Shown here piece after piece: positions 58,200 through 64,000 of a DNA stretch of 64,000 nucleotides. Origin of the DNA: Hofstenia miamia (Eukaryota > Xenacoelomorpha > Acoela); assembly GCA_004352715.1 (NCBI GenBank), contig SCFE01000002.1, positions 3,792,091-3,856,090 of the forward strand, read 5' to 3'. A model generated the notes under the pieces. The model did no database searches. It was not told the DNA's origin and saw only the letters and a program-made list of their open reading frames with translations. The translations under genes and the position numbers were made by a program. Positions within the stretch are counted from its first letter, which is position 1; every line of letters begins with the position of its first letter.

Positions 58200-60832
58200 A
58201 ATATAAACATACCATGTCCTTATTAGTTTCGACAGACTGCTGTAGTTGGTTGAGATCGCGAATAATTTCTTCACGTCCTTTGCTCTCATTTAGTTTAGTT
58301 GCAAGCTTATCTAATTTCTGAATCGCCATTTGCAAAGCAATACGATCCACATGTCCGACTGGACATTGTTTCAACAAATTCTAAACAAAAACACGTCAAT
58401 GTAATGCATTCAATTATAACGAATGAGAAATTTAATATATCTTTTTAAATTGAAATGGAGGCTAATATGGATATACATGATACTCGGTAATGAACTTCAG
58501 TAGAATAATGCAAAGTATTTCATCAAGTTAATGTTTAAGACAAATAAAAAGTTAAATATAAACAAACTATTGCCTGCTTGTGATTTATGAGAACATACAG
58601 CACATAATTCATATAAACACCTGATACGAAGAGGAAAGCCCGATCAATCTGTATAACATACCTCAAGGAGCATTAGTAATTGGGGGAATCTTTGTACAGG
58701 TTTCATTAGTAATGATTCCAACGATTGCTTATCAGCTGAATAGAGATTCTGCCGCATGTGTAAGAACTCCTTAAAAGCAGGCCTCTTTTCTTCTAATTGC
58801 TTATAACGCGCAACAGCGTAGGATTGATGATTAATGTATTCTGAATAATTCATATACACTTTGTCCTTCGAAAACTAAATTGAAATGTTTAAATTCAATA
58901 CTAAAATGAACTTATGTGACATGGAAATGAAGCCATTTATGCATTTTTATCCCTTTCAGTGACACAGCAACAATTTATGTTTACATTTTACATTTCAAAC
59001 TTCTTTTGCTAGAAATGGGTGCCTATTTTATCGCAGAAAAATCGTCAACACTGGAACAAAGACTGCAAATATCAAACAAAAAACTTGGTTCACTACAATA
59101 AATTTTCAGGTCGATTGTCATTTTGATAAAAGTAAGGAAAATCTAGCAGAATTTATATTCAATAGTTTGAACACAACCACCTAAGTGTAAGAACAGCACA
59201 CAGGACAATAATGTTTCTGAATACGCGATAGATCTTGTTTTCGAGTGTTGAAAGCACAATGACTAAGACATCTTGTGGATTGTCTAAATCAATAATAACA
59301 ACTAAAATATTGTGAAAAAAGAAACTTTTCCATTTAGTTCAGTTCAGTTAAAAACTGCAATCGGTAGATCTGCCAACGGCTTTCCATTTAGTTCAGTTCA
59401 GTTAAAAACTGCAATTGGTAGATCTGCCAACGGCGGACAATTAAAAACAATATAACAATTTGATGCAGAAGAACAGTCAAAACATCGGAATATAAAGAAT
59501 TCGTAGCATCTGAAGATCCTTCCTTCATAGTCAAATCACCTCTCATGTGTTTGAAGGGTCATTTTACCAGGTTATGGTTAAAAACGCGAAAAAATAATCT
59601 CTAATACATGAATTAAACAGCATGCGGCTCATTATTAAAAAAACAGCTAAGTTGGAACTTAGAATTCTAAATACAGAAATCTAACATTTTAAATGAAAAA
59701 ATTAGTTCAGCAATGCTTAAAGAAAATTGGCTTACTGCGGCAGAAATAGTGTTTCCACATTTTTCTTCTTTGTCCCATTCATTAGCATCTATACCGAGTG
59801 CAATTTGAGCAGACCAGTGATCCNTATATATATATATATTTATATATACATTAAATTTTTAGCATCCTATTAATTTAAATGACTTAAACTGTTGAACTAA
59901 ATTGATTAGTAAAATACAAACACTAATGATCCCATATTCTTAAATTGCAAATTTAATGAGTAGACTTTTGCCATTTTTTCTTTGTAATTTCCTTCATTAT
60001 TTATCTGTTCATTTGAAGTTTTCAAGATCAATCAGAAGTGCTATTAGTCAAAACCACTTCGCGGTCTTAAATTTTGCTGAAAGCCACATACAGTTGCAAA
60101 CATTGAATTATGATAAACCTATCAACATTGATTCTTCGTTTCATGCAATTAAACAAAATACGCATTTTGTTTTTTGCTACTTTTTCGGTAGAAAGTCCGT
60201 TTTGAAATACGAAAAGATGAATTCCAAAAATCATTTTCCAAACTTTCAATAAAGTTCTATACGAATTAAAATAAAACTTTGAAAAACACATTTAAAAAGC
60301 ATGTTTAAAACACGATTTCAGTTTATACGTTGACAATAGCAATTATCTTAACAACAAATACATAATTAAATGAAAATTAATAGATAATGTTAAATGAAGG
60401 ATTAACTTACAAGTAATCTTTCCAGTGAAAAAATATAATTTTGTTCGTTGGATAAAAGTTCTTGAAATAAATGTCTCCGTTTACGTGCCTGCTTAGAAAG
60501 ATTTTCGGGTTCCGGGCCTAACTTTGCTATTCTTTGTTTCGCTCTCGCTAGTGGCTTATCAGTGTCCTCTGAAATGTCTTCATAACTCATATCTAAAAAT
60601 AATGAAAATATAGAAACTTTCAATTTCAAAACCTGGAATAAATGTTCCCCTTTTTCTTCTTTGTAAATAACTAATAGTAGATTCTTCCAAAACCCCCTAA
60701 ACTTATTGAATTATATAACACCAAATCGTTTGATTTTACGATATTTCAAATTTGCTGTACTTACCGGAAAGTTATGAATATCCGCTTCAGCAAATTGTTC
60801 TGAGTCTGAAACTTTTTCATCTTCAGATTTTA
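48253..60832 (-). CDS. ARHGEF10: Rho guanine-nucleotide exchange factor, ARHGEF10-like (DH, PH, WD40-like), gene span
   Basis: The gene encodes an activator of Rho-family GTPases; the DH domain promotes GDP release and the PH-like domain supports it. Exons in transcript order: 60765-60832 (uncertain), 60411-60592, 59736-59823, 58662-58874, 58213-58380, 57583-57737, 56138-56232, 55982-56097, 53436-53554, 52611-52724, 50992-51205, 50687-50894, 50443-50605, 50105-50262, 49829-49986, 49551-49734, 49363-49509, 49155-49286, 48253-48686. Introns are GT-AG and phases agree from 58874 to the stop. DH hallmark: LLMKPVQRFPQLLMLLE. PH: AYVRQDEIFAW and KKIVLLTDRLICL. Propeller-like C-terminus: GIVWLFASAPGETFV, TSVWIGTETMGF, GNFWVGTSHGF. 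DH-PH plus such a propeller is the ARHGEF10/ARHGEF17 layout. The N-terminus is incomplete and one DH exon is missing at the N at 59824. Confidence 0.8.
49155..49286 (-). CDS. Rho-GEF exon, conserved C-terminal motif
   Basis: GVIPEIRIPKVSSYVHGGPV, CVLTAIDIATTQEELKIDP. In the family a IPxIxG...SYxxHxGPVxFLxxx motif lies here. Donor GTAACT, phase 1. Confidence 0.85.
49363..49509 (-). CDS. Rho-GEF exon, propeller blade
   Basis: INVRKRSATPSAIYNIGNYE, ITAMLSMPGNFWVGTSHGFI. FWVGTSHGFI is the last recognisable blade. If the upstream 41 bases are coding (with an indel), YEVLENLEGNSYLA would be added at its start. Confidence 0.85.
49510..49550 (-). other. 41-base putative intron in the Rho-GEF gene
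   Basis: It begins GTATGA and ends ACTTAG. Removing it joins phase 1 to phase 1. It is far shorter than the other introns here, and it is itself open in the downstream frame. Confidence 0.45.
49551..49734 (-). CDS. Rho-GEF exon, propeller blade
   Basis: YTITVCDDDSQRVVKCMATM, GVCVWVSLSRSSNILLYHSE, TTRSLGLLDGDL. It ends in phase 1 at GTATGA. The frame would otherwise reach TAG inside the next 30 bases, so a 41-base intron or a one-base indel follows. Confidence 0.85.
49829..49986 (-). CDS. Rho-GEF exon, propeller blade
   Basis: KEKLGVWNKTPCKLRLSVSP, VTNIVRCDGSDYLWCSAGNK, IHVVNF. LWCSxGNKIxVVN is the blade core. Phase 0 out at GTAAGA. Confidence 0.88.
50105..50262 (-). CDS. Rho-GEF exon, propeller blade
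   Basis: IVVFGVNSKTGLGSRLFHLD, PVTAILYSKGKICAGMKNG, ALYIFSR. The VxxILY....IxAGxxNGxLxIF pattern is a typical WD40-like strand set. Phase 1 out. Confidence 0.85.
50443..50605 (-). CDS. Rho-GEF exon, propeller blade
   Basis: LKVGNEVKAYKDVIQKINND, then TSVWIGTETMGFAFHI. The donor is a weaker GTATAC but its phase (2) matches the next exon. Confidence 0.8.
50687..50894 (-). CDS. Rho-GEF exon, propeller blade with VWLF motif
   Basis: PVCALAIDDPPKVCDFGQHV, GIVWLFASAPGETFVRTVSV and VDSLVHCAVSVPG. In ARHGEF10 proteins a VWxCS...VxxVxV unit followed by HVLCIAxVPG opens the propeller. Phase 1 out. Confidence 0.88.
50992..51205 (-). CDS. Rho-GEF exon, end of PH-like module
   Basis: SGNKLLTLAFDTKEECTGWS to IEQPHLQ. 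The TKEECTGWSNDL text is the C-terminal helix of a PH-type fold (usually ..EW...L), followed by PPWYEN as in ARHGEF10 proteins. Phase 2 in, 0 out. Confidence 0.85.
51595..51685. mobile_element. GC-rich palindromic MITE-like segment in a Rho-GEF intron
   Basis: GTTCCGCCCTGTTCAGGCGC near 51597 and GGCGCGTCTGAACGGAAC near 51665 are inverted repeats. The same core (GCGCCTGAACGAAAC) occurs in the interspersed repeat at 35.13 kb, suggesting related transposon ends. Element limits are unclear. Confidence 0.45.
52160..52590. mobile_element. Possible hAT-type MITE rich in ATCGAT
   Basis: The left text CAGGGATGTG...GGTGTAAAATTAATCG and the inverse of the right text CAGGTGCGTAAAATTATCG resemble each other with an 8-9 base gap. 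The interior repeats TATCGAT. A target duplication is not clear. Confidence 0.4.
52611..52724 (-). CDS. Rho-GEF exon, linker to propeller
   Basis: FLQTMGVFKFLHMYVPQPDH then IYNQRWKWASILNPAPY. Two overlapping donors (GTGTAA and GTAAGT) exist; only the first keeps the frame into the next exon, so I end it at 52611. If GTAAGT is used the left end is 52609 and a stop follows. Confidence 0.7.
53436..53554 (-). CDS. Rho-GEF exon, linker
   Basis: TLSVDNVVSTFHKALDMLKN then TEGKIKVAGSTEVAVKLNF. Acceptor TTTAG, donor GTATGT, phase 2 out. Confidence 0.8.
54865..55878. mobile_element. 1.0-kb DNA transposon with 34-bp TIRs, in a Rho-GEF intron
   Basis: The left end AGTAGCGTGCACGTTTACAA and the inverse of the right end AGTAGCGTGCACACCTACAA continue as CTTTGCGCGCAAC and CTTTCCCCACAAC. 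TAA borders both sides, as in PIF/Harbinger-type insertions. No transposase is recognised inside. The open frame 54541-54864 ends just at its left border and has no known family. Confidence 0.8.
55982..56097 (-). CDS. Rho-GEF exon, linker helix
   Basis: LMSGVPSKLLGERDNIQQDI then SHIEEIQNIVRKLNYSYK; strongly helical. Enters in phase 1 and leaves in phase 0 at GTAGTA. The long intron that follows carries the TIR transposon at 54865-55878. Confidence 0.8.
56138..56232 (-). CDS. Rho-GEF exon, PH domain continuation
   Basis: 31 codons plus split codons. NEKFLISWHIPINQISIMSA matches the KYRxxWxIPLxxI strand pair of ARHGEF10-type PH domains. Phases (2 in, 1 out) fit both neighbours. Confidence 0.8.
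56745..56850 (-). repeat. tRNA-derived SINE-like sequence
   Basis: On the minus strand TGGTCTAGAGG (A-box pattern TRGYNNANNGG) is followed, about 36 bases later, by GGTCCGATCGG, close to a B box (GGTTCRANNCC). These are internal RNA polymerase III promoter elements. The segment does not fold as a complete tRNA, so a SINE is more likely than a gene. Confidence 0.5.
57002..57379. mobile_element. hAT MITE with 8-bp target duplication
   Basis: Ends TAGAGATGTTCGC and, inverted, TAGAGATGTGCACG are flanked by ATATGTTC (56994-57001) and ATATGTTA (57380-57387). The interior is GC-richer (ACCGCGGTA, GCGGTACGCCGCA). It lies in the intron between the 57583 and 56232 exons of the Rho-GEF gene. Confidence 0.82.
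57583..57737 (-). CDS. Rho-GEF exon, PH domain strands 1-4
   Basis: Starts FKKCLYGDLAYVRQDEIFAW, contains KKKKIVLLTDRLICLTQQKS, and ends in phase 2 at GTACGT. The basic stretch before VLLTDRLICL is the usual PH loop before the strand that reads FLFNDLLL in other families. Confidence 0.85.
58213..58380 (-). CDS. Rho-GEF exon, DH C-terminal helix
   Basis: 56 codons, NLLKQCPVGHVDRIALQMAI to NKDM. GHxDRxxLQxAxxxLxxLAxKLNExK is the pattern of the last DH helix in ARHGEF10-type proteins. Phase 0 at both ends. A (TA)n run lies in the intron that follows, at 58166-58195. Confidence 0.9.
58662..58874 (-). CDS. Rho-GEF exon, DH conserved region 3
   Basis: 71 codons from FSKDKVYMNYSEYINHQSYA to LLMKPVQRFPQLLMLLE. 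The last block is the signature helix of DH domains. Acceptor TTTAG and donor GTATGT; both phases 0. Confidence 0.9.
59327..59434 (+). repeat. 54-bp tandem duplication
   Basis: 59327-59380 and 59381-59434 are head-to-tail copies with one difference (CGGTAG versus TGGTAG). Intronic, between two Rho-GEF exons. Confidence 0.9.
59736..59823 (-). CDS. Rho-GEF exon, DH middle, 5' part missing at an N
   Basis: The frame HWSAQIALGIDANEWDKEEK then CGNTISAA ends in phase 0 at GTAAGC. Upstream it runs into a single N (59824) followed by (TA)n, so the acceptor and the preceding part of the DH domain (roughly 30-40 residues by comparison with the family) are absent. Confidence 0.75.
60411..60592 (-). CDS. 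Rho-GEF exon, start of DH domain
   Basis: 60 codons, MSYEDISEDT to FSLERLL. RKRRHLFQELLSNEQNYIFS is conserved region 1 of the DH domain, where the Glu contacts the GTPase switch. The donor GTAAGT follows in phase 0. Confidence 0.8.
60765..60832 (-). CDS. Rho-GEF exon, acidic N-terminal segment (uncertain)
   Basis: Between TTTTTAG and GTAAGTA the only open frame gives KSEDEKVSDSEQFAEADIHN then FP. It ends in phase 0, but the next exon needs phase 1, so an exon between them, another splice site or an error must exist. A long (TA)n run lies just upstream at 60847-60895. Confidence 0.45.
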
Positions 60833-60840
60833 CTAAAAAT

Positions 60841-60845
<5 letters not shown>

Positions 60846-60897
<52 letters not shown>
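60846..60897. repeat. Long (TA)n microsatellite
   Basis: About 50 bases of TA in the intron just upstream of the acidic Rho-GEF exon. Other TA runs of 18-32 bases lie at 48870-48893, 54166-54197, 57857-57878, 58166-58195 and 62529-62552. Confidence 0.92.
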
Positions 60898-60903
<6 letters not shown>

Positions 60904-62364
60904 ACGGTGTGTCAAAATTACACTTTTTTCAAATTAACTTCGGTTCCATCCAAATTAGTGGAACTTTTATGCGTAGATTACAAATCTGACCTATATTTAG
61001 TTCTGTATTAAATAAAGCCATTGACTGGCTTTTTAAATGTTAAGATATTTATTTGAACTGGTTTTATTGAAAATTTGCATTTACAAACGACCAAACATAT
61101 TAATTTTATCTTGCAGGTTTATAATTGAAATGCAGCACATGTTGCAATATTCACTACTTCAGCAAATAATAAGAAGTGGCTTTTCTGTTCCATCTTGCAT
61201 TGTTAACTTTGGATGGATATTTGGCAAATGAATTTTTCAATTTATTTCCTCATCTGCAGACCAAATTGAAGGAGGAGATTGTATTAATTTCGGCATTTTT
61301 TATTAGATGGATACCTGTCAATCTCATGTAATTCAATTTAGGTAAATTTCTTCATATTGTTGTTTGTAGTACTTCTAGTCACTGAAAAAATGCATTTGTA
61401 TATTGGGTAATAAAGAGTATTTCTCGATTGTGGAAGTGTTTTCATTAATAATTTGCATGAGTTCTACCGTCTGCAATAATGAAGTCTTTGCTAAAACTCA
61501 ATTTTTTTTCTGTAAAATTTGCATTTCCAGAAATTCGTCTGATAGGTGTATATTAAAGAAGTCATTCTCTTCTTCAGAATAAGAAGAAGTATTAGATTGA
61601 AATCTTCATCCGTTTTTGCCTTTTAATCGAATCCCTTGGATAAATTTTGCTACAAACTTTCTTTGATGTACAATAACTAATTCGTTTTCGTGCATGTCAT
61701 AGCATACTATAATCTATTTTCTTTAGTTTTAAGGTTTGCACTTTTTAGAAACTCAAACAATTTTTTGGTATCAATATTCCTGGAGTTAAGTATTTTTAAA
61801 TTTCGATAAATTGTATCAAAGGGTTGAAAATCCATGTTTTTTAAGAGCCAACATTGTCCAACGCAGCTTGCAAGCATCATTACAATAACCGTCGCATTTT
61901 TTCGTTGATTACAATAGGTTTGTAGTTTGTTCAAATATAAACTATTATTTCAGCAAAAGGAAAGAATTTTTTCAAAGATTAAATGAGTTCTAGAGTAAAA
62001 ATTTTTCAAATTTCAAAAGTGAATGGCTCTTCTAAACAAACATTAAAGTTAAAGCTAGATTCATGTTCTACGTATAAAAGTTCCAAACTTGCACTGGGTT
62101 ATCGAAACTTTCATATAAATATACAAAGTGTATACTTTCAATGTCATTACATAAAAAACATGGTAATATGGCCAACAAAATAAAAACTTGTTTAATGACT
62201 TTAAATGTCGCTTAACCCTACACTACAATGTTCCTCAATTATGAGAAATGAGTAATTTACACATGCATAAAAAACATGAAACATGAAATGTACCAGAGTT
62301 TACAGCGTTATTGCGGTACTCCATTGCTAAATTAAGGATTTACAAAAATATACTAAACAGGTAC
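60898..62364. other. Non-coding; nothing recognised
   Basis: The frame 61707-61934 (minus) has no known relatives. Mostly intron or intergenic sequence upstream of the Rho-GEF exons. Confidence 0.4.
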
Positions 62365-62460
62365 AAAACCAGCTCTTGCAAACGGGCTAACTTGTGTATT
62401 TGGCTTAGAGGGAGAAACTCTGGAAGATCTTTTCCTTCTGAGAGAACTACGGGCCACATT
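62365..62460 (-). CDS. Possible upstream exon, basic Ser-rich
   Basis: After AATTTAG the frame reads NVARSSLRRKRSSRVSPSKP and then NTQVSPFARAGF before GTACCT. Basic, Ser-rich, disordered sequence is common in the N-terminal part of large Rho-GEFs, and strand and position suit an exon of the gene downstream. The donor is weak, and without splicing the frame ends four codons later. It could also be the last exon of another gene. Confidence 0.35.
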
Positions 62461-62572
62461 CTAAATTTCTAATTACAGTATTCAAATTTTTGTCGAATTT
62501 TTATTACCATTGATATTTGAGGAAAATGATATATATATATATATATATATATTTAGAAACAATAGTGCTGAG

Positions 62573-62625
62573 CTTCATATTTAATCGGTTTCGATTTACT
62601 AAATCATCATCAGATATACAAATTT
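62573..62625 (-). ncRNA. Hammerhead ribozyme motif with intact core, Penelope-like 3' end
   Basis: On the minus strand CTGATGA (62613-62607) is followed by one extra T and helix II GATTT/AAATC with loop AGT. Then come GAAA (62592-62589), the four-base loop CCGA, and UU before the predicted cleavage between 62583 and 62582. Helix I pairs the bases before CTGATGA (62622-62614) with 62582-62574: seven of nine are Watson-Crick or A-U, two of these G-U, one A-A mismatch. All core bases are present apart from the extra T, which the other copies share. Such ribozymes are known at the ends of Penelope-like retroelements. Confidence 0.7.
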
Positions 62626-62686
62626 TGTGTGAATTTATAAATTTACAATCAACTACACTTAATATTACAAATATTTAATGCTTGCT

Positions 62687-63000
62687 CTAAAATAAATGTA
62701 AAAAAGAACTAGTAGTTTTCTGTCTGTTTAATAATTTAGATATTTCAGCATGGTTAATAAATATTGCTTCTGCGATTTTAGTATTTGAGGTTTTCATGAT
62801 TATATTAAAATTTTCTGGTCTTGGTTGATGTAAATGTGTATAAATTTCTGATCTTAGGTGTCCCGAAAGATGTTCATTAATTCTTGTTATAAAATGTCGC
62901 TTAGTTTCTCCGATGTAAGAATATTTACATTCTTCACAATCATATTTATATACAATGGAAGAAACTAGACATTTTTGGATGAATATATATATATATTCAT
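62687..63000 (-). pseudogene. Penelope-like GIY-YIG endonuclease tail
   Basis: The minus-strand frame reads LVSSIVYKYDCEECKYSYIG, ETKRHFITRINEHLSGHLRS and KTSNTKIAEAIFINHAEISK, ending at 62687. All endonuclease signature residues are present: the CxxC pair, YIG, and the R and E of RINEH. The reverse transcriptase is absent; the frame begins at a short (TA)n run (62983-62996). A retained endonuclease plus 3' UTR with a ribozyme motif is a 5'-truncated Penelope-like insertion. The domain itself is not broken but it has no natural start. Confidence 0.85.
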
Positions 63001-63527
63001 TCAATGATCGTGTCATATATAAAAAATAATTTCGTCAAAAATTTTCTAATAGGGAACATCTTAGTGGTGAACAACTTGAGAAATCCATAACATGACGAAT
63101 TCTGCTAGAATTTGCAAAGATATATCTTAATGTATTTTACTATTTTCCAGAAAGTGAGATTCTTAAATAGATTTCACAAAATTGTCAATTAACTAAATAA
63201 TACTTTGTGAAACCGTCATTTCCTCTTAGATATTATTTTATCTCATTCCTAAATTGGATAAATTTTGTACCTATGCCTAAAACGCGTGTTCCGTTTTTGC
63301 TATTTGCATAAGTGTTGTCAAACTTTGTCGTGCCGTCATTATTACATTTCTTTACAAAAACTTGTTACAGGGTAGTTCGCTATAATTCATGCAATCAGCG
63401 GAAAGTTTAAAATTGATGTTATCTTATTAATTCAATGCTATTTCAAAAAGATGTTAAAATGTAGTATGTTTTTGATTGCATTATGTAAAACAAGCAAAGA
63501 ACACTTTCCCTAGCCCAATAAAATTTA
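63001..63527. other. Non-coding; nothing recognised
   Basis: AT-rich sequence between the Penelope-like copy and its N-joined repeat. Confidence 0.4.
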
Positions 63528-63528
63528 N

Positions 63529-64000
63529 TTTATTACCATTGATATTTGAGGAAAATGATATATATATATATATATATATATTTAGAAACAATAGTGCTGA
63601 GCTTCATATTTAATCGGTTTCGATTTACTAAATCATCATCAGATATACAAATTTTGTGTGAATTTATAAATTTACAATCAACTACACTTAATATTACAAA
63701 TATTTAATGCTTGCTCTAAAATAAATGTAAAAAAGAACTAGTAGTTTTCTGTCTGTTTAATAATTTAGATATTTCAGCATGGTTAATAAATATTGCTTCT
63801 GCGATTTTAGTATTTGAGGTTTTCATGATTATATTAAAATTTTCTGGTCTTGGTTGATGTAAATGTGTATAAATTTCTGATCTTAGGTGTCCCGAAAGAT
63901 GTTCATTAATTCTTGTTATAAAATGTCGCTTAGTTTCTCCGATGTAAGAATATTTACATTCTTCACAATCATATTTATATACAATGGAAGAAACTAGACA
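63529..64000 (-). repeat. Second copy of the Penelope-like tail after a single N, runs off window
   Basis: Identical by eye to 62500-62971, offset 1029, starting right after the N at 63528. It includes (TA)n, the ribozyme motif (63602-63654) and the endonuclease frame from 63716. It may be an assembly copy or a real tandem. Confidence 0.88.

Noticed and set aside
1-64000. CRISPR arrays, bacterial promoters, operons, rRNA genes
   Set aside because: None seen; the sequence is eukaryotic with spliced exons and eukaryotic retroelements.

Overview
The window is 64 kb of AT-rich, intron-bearing, repeat-dense invertebrate DNA, probably from an arthropod. I cannot name the species. It shows GT-AG introns, Ty3, LINE, Penelope, Tc1/mariner, piggyBac and hAT remnants, many (TA)n microsatellites and several N-gaps. 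Nothing prokaryotic (operons, Shine-Dalgarno sites, CRISPR) is present.

Layout. 1-2.3 kb: decayed gag-protease of a Ty3-like retrotransposon, minus strand. 2.8-6.6 kb: decayed LINE, minus strand (ORF1, endonuclease, reverse transcriptase), split by a hAT-like element at 4223-5281 that encloses an exon-like foreign segment. 6.6-16.2 kb: mostly non-coding, with three short inverted-repeat transposons and two small LINE-like tails. 16.2-23.7 kb: a second Ty3-like element, plus strand, with two identical copies of its LTR and primer-binding site, broken gag-pol, and a long unidentified third coding region after integrase. 24-28.1 kb: two Penelope-like endonuclease tails, each with a hammerhead-ribozyme-like motif, and two Tc1-like transposons. 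28.6-33.4 kb: a possible signal-peptide exon and a decayed piggyBac-like element. 33.4-41.5 kb: sequence present two or three times around short N joins, mostly assembly or haplotype duplication, plus one transposon with long terminal inverted repeats. 42.3-44.9 kb: a second decayed LINE split by a mariner-type MITE.

The main host gene is on the minus strand, about 60.8 to 48.25 kb. It is a Rho guanine-nucleotide exchange factor with DH domain, PH-like domain and C-terminal WD40-like propeller, closest to ARHGEF10 (ARHGEF17 is the alternative). Eighteen exons follow one another with compatible splice phases from the PH region to the stop. Part of the DH domain is missing at a one-base N flanked by (TA)n. 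Its introns host a TIR transposon (TAA flanks), a hAT MITE and a tRNA-like SINE. The window ends in another Penelope-like tail with an intact ribozyme core, repeated after a single N.

The strongest unexplained signal is the small RNA motif shared by the Penelope-like copies: a CUGANGA core, a five-pair helix II of changing sequence, a GAAA-type strand, and a one-pair helix III with a four-base loop.
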